The notes under the pieces: generated by a model
Told to the model about the DNA's origin: nothing
The model's input: only the letters and a program-made list of their open reading frames with translations
Database searches by the model: none
Program-made: the position numbers and the translations under genes
Part shown: positions 33,668 to 41,905 of the stretch, in pieces
Layout of the letters: each line of letters opens with the position of its first letter
How positions within the stretch are numbered: position 1 is the stretch's first letter
Assembly (NCBI RefSeq): GCF_014288055.1
Contig: NZ_JACOPK010000012.1
Location: 1-63,075, forward strand
From: Agathobaculum hominis
GTDB taxonomy: Bacteria > Bacillota > Clostridia > Oscillospirales > Butyricicoccaceae
Direction of reading: 5' to 3'
Length of the DNA: 63,075 bases

Positions 33668-34573
33668 TCAGTTCGCCGCTGTCGGAACGGTACGGTATCC
33701 CTCCATGAGACTGTCGTTTTCCATGATAAACGGGCGCGCCGTGTCCTGATCCCAGGAGGTATCGTATCTTTCCATCAGATAATCGTTCAGCTCGATCCGG
33801 TTTCGGAGCTTGACCAGCCGGTACGGCTCCTGAAACGCCACCTTTTCAACAAAATAGAGACTGCCGTCCCCGGCTGGCAGCAGGACGCCCACGTGTCCGA
33901 TGAACAGGGTATTGTCCGTATCCGAGAACCGGTCATGGAGCACCACGGAGATCAGCCGGGCAGCCCCTTCTTCAAAGGCAACGCCGCGCTCCGCCCAGCC
34001 TGCCTGAAGAGCCTTGACCTGTTCCGCCGTCTCCGTGCTGTCCGCAGCAGTCACCGGCGCAAACAGCGCACAGAATTTGGATGTGCTGTCTCCGCAGAGA
34101 ACGGCTGGATCTGCGGTCAGCGTTTCGATATCCAGAAAGAGGGCGTCCTCGCCCTGCGTTTCCGGCTGGTCTGCCCCGGCAGTGATGAACTCACCGAACA
34201 GGCTGAAGGCCGTGATGCGGCAGTTGTAGCCGAGAAAGCTCCCGTTCTTTTCCGTCCACAGCTCCTGCATCTCATAAGGGTCATATTTGGTATCGGTCGG
34301 CGCGCCGCTCTCAAAGCCCTCCGTCAGCCATTCGTTCTTGACGCTGGCGTTGAACTGATCGACGCGGTCAAGAAGAATGCTGACCCTGTTTTCGCTGATG
34401 CCGGAGTCTGCGAGCGACTCGGAGAGCAGCCCTCTGGAGGCTGCATCTGTCAGATTGGAGTACGCCGCGGCTTCGAGCGGCGGCTCTGCGTGTCCGTCGC
34501 AGCCCGAGAGGCCTGCGAGCATGAGGCTGACCGCCGCAAGGACGGGCAGCAGCTTTCTTTTCCGGTTTATCAT
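33668..34573 (-). CDS. Putative lipoprotein, unrecognised
   Basis: I do not recognise this 301-residue protein. It begins MINRKRKLLPVLAAVSLMLAGLSGC, a signal peptide with a lipobox (Cys about 25), so it is likely a lipid-anchored extracytoplasmic protein. After a short linker it has a mixed alpha/beta sequence without repeats or known motif. The ATG at 34573 follows AGGAAAGG; an upstream frame to 34666 lacks a signal-peptide-compatible start. It lies at the left border of the accessory region, beside the integrase relic. Confidence 0.7.
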   Translation of the reverse strand: MINRKRKLLPVLAAVSLMLAGLSGCDGHAEPPLEAAAYSNLTDAASRGLLSESLADSGISENRVSILLDRVDQFNASVKNEWLTEGFESGAPTDTKYDPYEMQELWTEKNGSFLGYNCRITAFSLFGEFITAGADQPETQGEDALFLDIETLTADPAVLCGDSTSKFCALFAPVTAADSTETAEQVKALQAGWAERGVAFEEGAARLISVVLHDRFSDTDNTLFIGHVGVLLPAGDGSLYFVEKVAFQEPYRLVKLRNRIELNDYLMERYDTSWDQDTARPFIMENDSLMEGYRTVPTAAN

Positions 34574-34691
34574 TGATCTTCGCCTTTCCTGTGACCGCCC
34601 CTGCGGGACGGATTCGTGATCTGTCTGTATCCTTATACTGTACACGCATCGGCGAAAAAAGTCCATCCTGTGTGATCATATTTTCTTTGCG
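34574..34691. other. Short spacer before the integrase relic
   Basis: Upstream region of the lipoprotein gene; candidate minus-strand promoter sequence near 34630-34680 (TATACAGTATAAGG-like text on the minus strand). No gene. Confidence 0.35.
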
Positions 34692-34805
34692 CGTCAGCTC
34701 GGCCATTCCAGTCCGGCTGCCACGCAGCAGCCTCGGTTTTACTCTGTTATAGTAACACTCAAAAAAGATAACAAAAAACCGCCCATTTCAACGAAACAAG
34801 CGGTT
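34692..34805 (+). pseudogene. Relic of a tyrosine recombinase 3' end plus its downstream terminator
   Basis: Bases 34692-34718 match codons RQLGHSSPA of the intact integrase at 45957-45983 with one change, and 34715-34805 match the DNA that follows that gene (46149-46250), including the CCGC...GCGG terminator. About 170 bp between the two blocks are missing, with GGCT at the junction on both sides. So an older, related element once ended here. No tRNA follows the relic, unlike at 46256. Confidence 0.75.
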
Positions 34806-35398
34806 TAACATGCATTGTGTTGACGAAAAAGATGCACTGCCCGCCGATCATGTCCCACCAAATCGAAGCCCAGCGGGAGGGATAAGCGGCAAAACCGGCC
34901 TTCTGGCCGGCGGCGCTTATGCGCCGTAAATTCGTTTTGCCCCGCAAAACAAATTGCGCAGGGGCGGCTTTGCCGACCCCGAGCATTGAAATCTCCGAAG
35001 GGTGGAGCGAATAAAATGAGCGGAACCCAACAAAGAAGTCACGACTTTCGTCGTGACTTCTTTGTTGGACTATGTTGACGAACAAGATGCACCAATCCAA
35101 AGCCCCATCTCATCAAGCCGCAAACCAGCGGAGCGTTTGCGGCTTGAAAAGGAGGAGCAGCGAAATGAGTGCGCTCTGACTTTTTGAAAAAAGTCGGAGC
35201 AAACGATATAAAGCTTGCTCCGACGTGTCATGTGTTGGCAGAAAAGATACTGGATTTTTCGTTGCCCGCAAGGAAAGGAATGTTTGCAAAGGAAGCCATA
35301 GCCAGATTTTCCTTGCTTTTCAATTCCTCCGCAGGATAAGCTTGCACAGCAAACATGCACCAAAAAGGATGCGTAATCATTTACATTATAGAGTAATT
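34806..35398 (-). repeat. Three tandem hairpin-rich modules with shared borders
   Basis: On the minus strand each unit starts after a hairpin, has CTCATTT.GCTCC, a variable core, and ends with TGCATCTT.TTCGTCAACA (34817-34838 and 35071-35091; degenerate third copy near 35228-35250). Hairpins separate the units: 35026-35068 is a perfect 20-bp stem, and 35193-35220 pairs GTCGGAGCAA with TTGCTCCGAC. Variable cores contain further hairpins. No credible gene is present, although open frames cross it. Confidence 0.5.
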
Positions 35399-37882
35399 TT
35401 ATGGTGAATAGAGATTTAACACCTTTGCCTGCTCTATTAGCCATCTGCGCACCCGTTCAACGTATGTGGACCACTTGTCGCTCTCTGCGGCCTGCTCAAT
35501 GATTTTAAGCAGAACAATTTTTCGATCCTGATTCATCCGCTCCACAATTTGATTCAACCAATCGTGACTATCCACAACTCCTGTAACCTGCTTCGCGCAA
35601 TCAGTCGCTTCATCCGCTCCATCCACATCCAAAAGCAGATCATAAATGAATTTTTCCGGGCAGTTCCCCTCAGGCAGAGAAAACTGTGTAATCAGCGAAA
35701 GCGCGGCATCAATCTTATCGTCATGGTTCGTCTCTGTTCCGGACAGCAGCCTGCGCAGCTGCCTTTTCTTGTCCTCATCTGTCCGATAAACATCGCCATC
35801 TAAAACGATCAGCCGATGCTCAAGAGAATTCCCCTCAATCATCATCCCCGCTGCTAATGTAAATGCGTTTTGAGCCGAACCGATGTTTCGAATATTGACA
35901 TATCTGGATATTCGTAATCCGTCGGAAAGCTGTGAGACAATGGCTTCCGCGAGGTCGTCCTCAACATAGACAGTGAGCGGCTGCGTACTTTCCCGGTTCA
36001 TATCAAAAATGATATCCGGTGTTATCCGGTCGTATACCAGCGTTTTTTCTCTTGTGTGGTACAGATACCGTATATCAACAAATTCTGTCAGCTTCCCAAT
36101 TTCAAGCGAGTGGGTTGTAAAAATAATTTGCAGATTCTTCCTCTGTGCCAAATCGGACAGCTGTTTTATCAGTTGTTTCTGTGCGTTGCTGTGAAGCAGC
36201 AGGTCTATTTCGTCAATCAGGATCAGGGAATATGGAGCCGCATGGTATACCACCGTCAAAATCTTGATCAGCCTTTGCTCTCCGGCACCCATGCTCAAGG
36301 CTGAGTAGTTGATATCCGATAAGGTGCGGACTCCAAAGAAATGCTTGTTTTTCACTGCATGATCTGTTAAGGATTGGTAGTCCTTGCATAATATTTGTGC
36401 CGCAGTGTGTACGATCCGTTCCGCCAGCCGATCCTCTGAGACACTTGTGTGATAGTCGATATAGGAAGTCTGACGCTCTTTTTCGATTTCAGGCAGTCCG
36501 GAATCAATCCCGAGATAAAAAACATCCCGCTTGGGCCGACTGGTATATCTGGGGGACCACCGATCCGTGCTTTTTCGATACTTGCGCTGATTCTCCGTCT
36601 GTGTGTTTTCGTCAAAATAGGTCAATACCATCTGACTGCCTTGCCAGGAAGCATCCGGTGTCGGGGTAAAAAAGAATTTCCATTTATGATCCTCGCCTTT
36701 TTCATCCGGGGAGAACATACAGGCCAGTGCGTGCAAAACGGTGGATTTTCCAACTCCATTAACACCCATGATGGCCGTCAGATTTTTCTCAAACAGAATA
36801 TCCAGCTTTTTTAATCCCTTCAGTTTTTCGATTTGAAGGCGTCTGATTTTATTTCGTGGCTTTATAATTCTGTCTGTCGAAATTCTCTGTTCTGTCAAGG
36901 CATCGCCTCTTTTGTCAGAAACATCTTCTTCCAGAGGTACTCTGTATGCAGGCCAGTCTTCAAAGTGCGGCGTTTCTGTATTATGCTCCAAATAATTTCG
37001 GAGACTCGCGGCGATCGCCCGCACAATGTAGATATCTGGCGCCGACTGAAGCATTCGATATGCTTTAAACCGGTTTTTGCAATTGTTAAAAGGGTAATTT
37101 GGATAGCCTTTTAAATATGCGTATTCATTGTGCGTTATTCGCCGCATTCCGATCTCGTCCACAAGATAACACTCATAAGGACGAACGGATACCTGTTCGC
37201 CGCCGACCACTTCTCCCTTAAAATTTCTGTTATAGAAGGGAAACAGGCGTTCAAGAGAATGCGTCCCAAATCGTCTTGGAACATTGCGATACCATGGTTC
37301 CACATCTTCCGGTGCTTCCCGAAATGGTATACGATATGGAGACTCATATATTGGCTTCGGAAAACAGAATCGCTCCGGGCCAATATCATTGCGAATTCCA
37401 ACAAAATAGGCTTGCCTTCCATTCACTGGAAAACCGGAATACTCGCTCTCCCTGCATACTCGGTATGTTATAACATATCTGCGCCGTGCGGCAGTGCTGA
37501 GGAATGAGACGGATTTACCCTGAACCAACACAGCCGGAATTTGTATTAAAAACGCTTTTGGCTGATTGCACAAAATGAATTCGGAGAACAAATGCAGATA
37601 AGAATCCACATCGCCCTTTTTCTGATCCACGCGCTGCCTTGCAAGGCTCTCCGCAGGTATATCGGCCATCAGAATATCTGTGCCCGGAAGCGATGAAAGA
37701 TTTTCAAGTGATATCGGCTCTGTGAAAATAGGGATATCCGGAACGATTCCGCGAAGTATCTCCTGTTTCACGGGATCACTTTCTGCGGCAGCTACAACAG
37801 AAAAACCACAATCGCGAAACGCAAGCGAGCGTCCGCCAAAGCCGGCATTGAAATCCACTACAGTAAATTCTGGAACTTGCAT
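35399..37882 (-). CDS. Fusion protein: degenerate DNA-C5 methyltransferase, ABC-type ATPase, TOPRIM-like nuclease (candidate phage defence)
   Basis: The 827-residue protein has three parts. Residues 1-300 follow the C5-cytosine methyltransferase fold: motif I VVDFNAGFGG (8-17), an acidic ESDP, the motif IV position DIPAES (74-79) where PPCQ is expected, and motif VIII VNGRQAYFVGIR. The catalytic Cys is replaced by Ala77, so methylation is unlikely. Residues 345-600 are an SMC/OLD-like ATPase: Walker A GVNGVGKST (373-381), signature ALSMGAGEQR (528-537), Walker B LILIDEIDLL (553-562), H-loop His591. Residues 637-750 look like a TOPRIM domain: Glu641 in YVEDD, DGD at 695-697. The layout recalls OLD, Gabija GajA and PARIS proteins, but the methyltransferase fusion is unknown to me. 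It is AT-richer than its core neighbours. Confidence 0.75.
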   Translation of the reverse strand: MQVPEFTVVDFNAGFGGRSLAFRDCGFSVVAAAESDPVKQEILRGIVPDIPIFTEPISLENLSSLPGTDILMADIPAESLARQRVDQKKGDVDSYLHLFSEFILCNQPKAFLIQIPAVLVQGKSVSFLSTAARRRYVITYRVCRESEYSGFPVNGRQAYFVGIRNDIGPERFCFPKPIYESPYRIPFREAPEDVEPWYRNVPRRFGTHSLERLFPFYNRNFKGEVVGGEQVSVRPYECYLVDEIGMRRITHNEYAYLKGYPNYPFNNCKNRFKAYRMLQSAPDIYIVRAIAASLRNYLEHNTETPHFEDWPAYRVPLEEDVSDKRGDALTEQRISTDRIIKPRNKIRRLQIEKLKGLKKLDILFEKNLTAIMGVNGVGKSTVLHALACMFSPDEKGEDHKWKFFFTPTPDASWQGSQMVLTYFDENTQTENQRKYRKSTDRWSPRYTSRPKRDVFYLGIDSGLPEIEKERQTSYIDYHTSVSEDRLAERIVHTAAQILCKDYQSLTDHAVKNKHFFGVRTLSDINYSALSMGAGEQRLIKILTVVYHAAPYSLILIDEIDLLLHSNAQKQLIKQLSDLAQRKNLQIIFTTHSLEIGKLTEFVDIRYLYHTREKTLVYDRITPDIIFDMNRESTQPLTVYVEDDLAEAIVSQLSDGLRISRYVNIRNIGSAQNAFTLAAGMMIEGNSLEHRLIVLDGDVYRTDEDKKRQLRRLLSGTETNHDDKIDAALSLITQFSLPEGNCPEKFIYDLLLDVDGADEATDCAKQVTGVVDSHDWLNQIVERMNQDRKIVLLKIIEQAAESDKWSTYVERVRRWLIEQAKVLNLYSP

Positions 37883-38065
37883 TCTGTAGACACCCCCTCT
37901 GCTGTGACCTAAATTATATCAAATCAGCGTGCTCAATGCAATCATTTGTCGAATCTACGAATTGGAAAGCATGGCTTATTCCATTCGGCACTATTAGCAA
38001 CAACACTATGTAAATTTTCGTTCTCTCTTTTGTATGTTATCCTCTACCTCGAAGGAGGGAATCCT

Positions 38066-39199
38066 ATGAAGTATTCAAACGAAGAAAAGCTATCCATTGT
38101 CGCACGCTATCAGCAAGGCGAAAGAATCACCGCTCTTTCCAATGAACTTGCTATCTCTCGTAGCACCCTGTACCGCTGGCTCAAATCGTTTCCTTCGGAC
38201 AGCATTGGAAAGCCGTTGAAGTTTTCCTATCAAGAATACGCATCACTCCAACGCAAAGTTGAAAAATTGCAGAATATCATCACAATTCTGAAGTCTGTCG
38301 ATTGTTTGGTATCTGCCCCATTGAAAGAGCGGCTGCATGCTTTAGAGCCGTTCTATGGAAAATATGAAGTCCATACGATCTGTGAAGCATTGGATGTTGA
38401 CCGAGGTACATTTTATAACCACATACTGCGCAGCAAGCGCGGCAACGCCTGGTTTGATAAACGCCGTCAAGAATACTGCCAGATCATCCGTGATGTGTTT
38501 GACGAATATAGGCAGGTGTTGGGTGCAGAGAAAATTCGAACGATTCTCATTCAGCGTGGACACCAGGTCAGTGCGGAATATATTTCACAACTCATGCGTG
38601 AGATGGGCTTGAGCAGTGTTCGGTCGACAGCAAAAAAGGAATATTTAAAGCTTCGTGAGACGGAACGAAAGAAGAATATATTGCAGCAGCAATTTACTGC
38701 TGATCAGCCAAATCAGCGGTGGGTCAGCGATGTCACCTGTTTTAAACTTAGGGATCACTACTTTTATATTTGTGTAATTATTGACCTTTTCTCGCGCAAA
38801 GTGATCGCACATAAAATTTCAAAAAGGAACAGTACTCAACTTATCACCGCAGCATTCAAAATGGCGTATGAGGAACGCCAGCCACCGTCTGGTCTTATTT
38901 TTCATAGTGACCGAGGCGCGCAGTATACCTCCCATCGACTCCAGCAGCTCTTACATAAGCACAATGTAGAGCAATCATTTTCACAACCGGGTAAACCGCA
39001 TGATAACGCAGTCGCAGAATCTTTCTTCGCATCGCTGAAAAAAGAAGAGCTCTACCGAAAGGATCATCCTTCCGATAGAGCATTTCAAGCCAGTGTAGCT
39101 TCCTATATTGAGTTTTACAATACCAAACGACCTCATCGCACATTGAAAAATCTGACGCCATGCCAAATGGAAGAGAGCTGCTGTGCAACTGTTAAATGA
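38066..39199 (+). mobile_element. IS3-family transposase (single frame, IS150-like)
   Basis: The 377-residue transposase has an N-terminal helix-turn-helix (RITALSNELAISRSTLYRWLKSF) and the rve catalytic core with the DDE triad: Asp in VSDVTCFKL, Asp in FHSDRGAQYTS, Glu in NAVAESFFASLKKEEL. Most IS3 elements use two overlapping frames and a frameshift; here one continuous frame covers both parts. The ATG follows GAAGGAGG. Terminal inverted repeats were not identified with confidence; the element probably lies within 37.9-39.3 kb. It sits between the fusion gene and the tRNA-fragment att site. Confidence 0.9.
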
Positions 39200-39333
39200 G
39201 ACATCCGTGTTCGAATCGCCTAATTTACTCGTTTTCTACTACGTTTTGAGACGGTTTGTATTTTCGTGTCTCATATTTGCTTCAGCGCGCCACTCACTGA
39301 AATCCCTGTCATACCAAGACTTTCAGGACATAA
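39200..39333. other. Stretch downstream of the transposase
   Basis: No gene. Probably contains the right end of the IS3 element (repeat not resolved). Confidence 0.35.
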
Positions 39334-39390
39334 AATGACCCCACCCAATCCTCAAGTCTCATCGACTTGTTCGAATTGGGTAGGGTCATT
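39334..39390. terminator. Nested palindrome, probably the original terminator of tRNA-Arg
   Basis: AATGACCC-C-ACCCAAT pairs with ATTGGGT-A-GGGTCATT around an inner hairpin CAAGTC/GACTTG. It ends six bases before the 45-bp tRNA fragment, so before the island inserted it would have stood right behind the tRNA gene on the minus strand. Confidence 0.7.
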
Positions 39391-39395
39391 CATTT

Positions 39396-39440
39396 TGGTA
39401 CGCCCGGTGCGATTCGAACGCATGGTCTTTGGAGTCGGAG
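39396..39440 (-). repeat. Attachment-site copy (attL): 45 bp of the tRNA-Arg 3' end
   Basis: These bases match the 3' 45 bases of tRNA-Arg(CCG), including CCA, with one mismatch (compare 46256-46300), then sequence similarity stops. It marks the far end of an element integrated at the tRNA 3' end. Confidence 0.9.
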
Positions 39441-39587
39441 CGGTGCTATGTGAGGTGTTTGCATCGCAGCGACTACTAAAAAGGCGCAGTTCACCAACAT
39501 TTTGTGTGGTTTTTGTATGTTTTCTGCCCCTGTTGGGACTGCCGATATTCGGTGGCAGTAGCCTCGTAGTAGCCGCAGTGGCGTTGG
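39441..39587. other. Island edge without a gene
   Basis: No coding region supported; contains short GTAGTAGCC-type motifs also seen after the intact integrase (46155-46165) near 39564. Confidence 0.4.
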
Positions 39588-40334
39588 CTATTCTTTGACC
39601 GGTGGCAGGAAACCCTCGACCTGCTGGCGGTATTCGAACTGCTCCTCGCGGAAGAACCGCTCCAGCAGGCTGTAATCCTGTTTTGTCTGCGCGGTATTCA
39701 GCGCATGATAATATTCTGCCTTGCGGCTGTCATTTACCACAAAGGGGATAATGTCGTTTTTCAGACATTCCTTAAACAGGATCAGCCGTCCGGTTCGTCC
39801 ATTTCCGTCCTGAAATGGGTGAATGGCCTCATAATCTGCATGAAACTTTGCCAATCCGTGCAGATCATGTTTGTCTGCTGCATTGTATTCGTCCAGAAGT
39901 GTCGTCATGCGTGCGTGGACATCCTCCGGCAGCGCAGTTGTAATATCCGATACGATATTCCGGCGATTCTTGTATTCTCCGATCGGATAACCGTTTGCAA
40001 TATCTTCAAATACGCCGCTTTTCAGCTTGTAATGATATCGTTTAATCAGTTCATGCGAAAGCGGCTCTTGATAGGTTTTCAGCATTTCATTGAACATCAG
40101 GAAGTGACCGGTCATTTCCTCCACGTCTTTTGCGCGAATCAGCGCATCTTCCGAAGTCAAGGTGCCGGTATCGAACAGAGATGCCGTCTGCTTTTCCGTT
40201 AATGTACTGCCTTCAATTCGGTTGGAATGGTAGGCGAGCGTTCTCTGTGCGAACGCGTATACGCCGCCGTGGTCATTTTTCTTCTGCTCGATTTGAAGAC
40301 GCTGGGTAAGCCGAGTGGTAAAACTTTCTGCCAT
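39588..40334 (-). CDS. Fic-family AMPylating protein, class II-like
   Basis: The 248-residue Fic protein carries the full active motif HPFQDGNGRTGR (172-183) with catalytic His172, so it can transfer AMP or a related group to a target. An inhibitory SNRIEG element lies at 37-42, before the core, as in class II Fic enzymes that autoinhibit. AGGAGAG precedes the ATG. It is the last gene of the minus-strand toxin-immunity series, 69 bases after an immunity-like gene, and may be an additional toxin, an antitoxin-regulated effector, or a cargo gene of the island. Confidence 0.92.
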   Translation of the reverse strand: MAESFTTRLTQRLQIEQKKNDHGGVYAFAQRTLAYHSNRIEGSTLTEKQTASLFDTGTLTSEDALIRAKDVEEMTGHFLMFNEMLKTYQEPLSHELIKRYHYKLKSGVFEDIANGYPIGEYKNRRNIVSDITTALPEDVHARMTTLLDEYNAADKHDLHGLAKFHADYEAIHPFQDGNGRTGRLILFKECLKNDIIPFVVNDSRKAEYYHALNTAQTKQDYSLLERFFREEQFEYRQQVEGFLPPVKE

Positions 40335-40403
40335 AGTTAGCTCTCCTGCTGTGCCAGATATCTGCTTTTATTATACCCAATCTGTTGCTGCTGCGCAAGG
40401 TGT

Positions 40404-40886
40404 TTACCGGTGCATCACCTTATACAGCAGGTCAAGGCAGGCGTCGGTTTCGTTGTCGAAGACAGTGACATCGTGCTTTTCACCGTTCACGGCGAAGAAT
40501 ACCTCCCAGCCCTGTTCGGTCCATTCCATGGAATAGCAATTCGTACCGAAATATCCGGCGCTGAAATCATACAATTCTTCGGGAACTTTCAGATAGACCA
40601 GAATAGAATGCAGCTGATGGATAGTTAATTTCGGCAGGGTTTTATTAACATCGCTATAGTATGTCATGCGATAAAGCAGATTATAACAGGCATCGGTTTC
40701 ATTGGAGAATACCTCAATATCATATTTGCTGTTGCGTTCAATGCCATATACTTCCCAGCCCTGCGATGTATGTTCTATCGTTGCGCAGGCGTCCAGACGC
40801 GTATTATTGCCCAAGTCATAAGCCCTTGTAGGGACTTTCAAATAGTGGAAGATCGCACGAAGCTGATCTTGGTTCATTGTGGTCAT
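40404..40886 (-). CDS. Immunity-like protein, two internal repeats (copy 2)
   Basis: The 160-residue protein consists of two related halves (about 8-77 and 89-159), each with a LxxYLKVP start, a QGWEV strand and an ETDAC..LLY helix. It is paralogous to the gene at 41426; the second halves differ in only five residues, and the DNA beyond the stop is also alike, so the copy is recent. GAGGTG precedes the ATG. From its place behind a TNT toxin gene it is probably an immunity protein; I know no named family for it. Confidence 0.75.
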   Translation of the reverse strand: MTTMNQDQLRAIFHYLKVPTRAYDLGNNTRLDACATIEHTSQGWEVYGIERNSKYDIEVFSNETDACYNLLYRMTYYSDVNKTLPKLTIHQLHSILVYLKVPEELYDFSAGYFGTNCYSMEWTEQGWEVFFAVNGEKHDVTVFDNETDACLDLLYKVMHR

Positions 40887-40910
40887 GACACAATCACCTC
40901 TACAGTCGTA

Positions 40911-41036
40911 TTAGAGCGCCCGGATTGTCAGCGGCACATTGAGCTCACGTGCCTTGTCCAGCGCAGCGGAAAATACCGTGAGAAAATCCGCGGTACCAAT
41001 GGTGTACATGTAGTATTTTACGGTGAATGCAGTCAT
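40911..41036 (-). CDS. 41-residue N-terminal fragment, immunity-like
   Basis: A short frame with a perfect AAAAGGAGG ribosome site starts MTAFTVKYYMYTIGTADFL and stops after 41 codons. The YMYTIGTADFL start resembles Imm70-type immunity proteins as I remember them, which are much longer, so this is likely a truncated remnant. It lies in line between two other immunity-like genes on the same strand. Confidence 0.55.
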   Translation of the reverse strand: MTAFTVKYYMYTIGTADFLTVFSAALDKARELNVPLTIRAL

Positions 41037-41072
41037 GACGGGGCCTCCTTTTCTGAAACAGAGATGTTTTAC

Positions 41073-41393
41073 TTAAAGCGCTTCATAATCAATGGCATAA
41101 AAGACTTCGTATTCGTTCCGTGCGGCGTTGCACAGCAGCTCGTAGGCACGCCATGAGTCGTGAATAAAACGTTCTTTGGATTTCTCGTCGAGAAAACCTA
41201 CGTAGGGGTATGTCTGCGGTGCATTCGTGTATAACGCATCGAACTGCTGCTGTACAGAAGTCAGCGCGTCCATCAATTCCTTGTTGGCTTGCAGGCTTTC
41301 GGGAATAATATTGTCAATTAATGTGCCATCGGAATCGTACAGCCACAGCGGATAGCATTGGTATTCGGGCATGAGCTTGAGTGTTTTTTTCAT
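41073..41393 (-). CDS. Small acidic protein, immunity candidate
   Basis: The 106-residue protein (MKKTLKLMPEYQCYPLWLYDSDGTLIDNIIP) has no membrane segment or known motif, and is rich in aromatic and acidic residues (DSWRAYELLCNAARNEYEVFYAIDYEAL), a common look for polymorphic-toxin immunity proteins. The ATG at 41393 follows AAGGTG; the GTG three codons upstream lies in that site. Position between two immunity-like genes supports the same role. Confidence 0.65.
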   Translation of the reverse strand: MKKTLKLMPEYQCYPLWLYDSDGTLIDNIIPESLQANKELMDALTSVQQQFDALYTNAPQTYPYVGFLDEKSKERFIHDSWRAYELLCNAARNEYEVFYAIDYEAL

Positions 41394-41425
41394 TTGGATC
41401 ACCTTGCAGGTCTGAGTGGCTGTCC

Positions 41426-41905
41426 TTACCGGTGCATCACCTTATACAGCAGGTCGAGGCAGGCATCGGTTTCGCTGTCAAAGACGGCAACATCACACTT
41501 TTCGCCGTTCACGGCGAAGAATACCTCCCAGCCCTGTGCTGTCCATTCCATGGAATAGCAGTTCGTACCGAAATATCCGGCACTGAAATCATACAGGTCT
41601 TCGGGCACTTTCAGATAGACCAGAATGGAATGAAGCTGATGGATGCTCAGGGAAAGTCTTACGGAAAGCCCACGCATATGCATTACATGGTTAAGGAGCG
41701 CAAAACATGCATCGGTTTCGTTGTCAAAGATTTTAACGCTGTATTTTTTGCCGCGGTCAAAGCGGCACATTTCCCAGCCCTGCTCTGTATACTCCACATC
41801 ATAGCAGGCCTCGATTCTCATACTTGTCCCAAGGTCATAAGTGTCGCATGGTACTTTCAGATAGCGGAAAATTGCAAGCAGCTGTTTTCGGTTCATTGTA
41901 ATCAT
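41426..41905 (-). CDS. Immunity-like protein, two internal repeats (copy 1, toxin-coupled)
   Basis: The 159-residue protein has the same two-repeat structure as the gene at 40404. Its ATG overlaps the stop of the MuF-TNT toxin gene (ATGA), so the two are translationally coupled, the classical place for the cognate immunity protein. The first half (YLKVPCDTYDLGTSMRIEACYDVEYTEQGWEM) has diverged from copy 2, while the second half is almost identical, which suggests the first half sets toxin specificity (inference). Confidence 0.78.
   Translation of the reverse strand: MITMNRKQLLAIFRYLKVPCDTYDLGTSMRIEACYDVEYTEQGWEMCRFDRGKKYSVKIFDNETDACFALLNHVMHMRGLSVRLSLSIHQLHSILVYLKVPEDLYDFSAGYFGTNCYSMEWTAQGWEVFFAVNGEKCDVAVFDSETDACLDLLYKVMHR

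Noticed and set aside
35019..35068. Resemblance to integron attC ends (ACCCAAC ... GTTGGAC)
   Set aside because: The intervening stem is perfectly paired without the extra-helical bases of attC, and there is no integron integrase.
34759..35100. A 113-codon minus-strand frame over the hairpin modules
   Set aside because: It runs through several perfect hairpins and the integrase relic's terminator, and its residues reflect the repeat borders. Better explained as repeat DNA.
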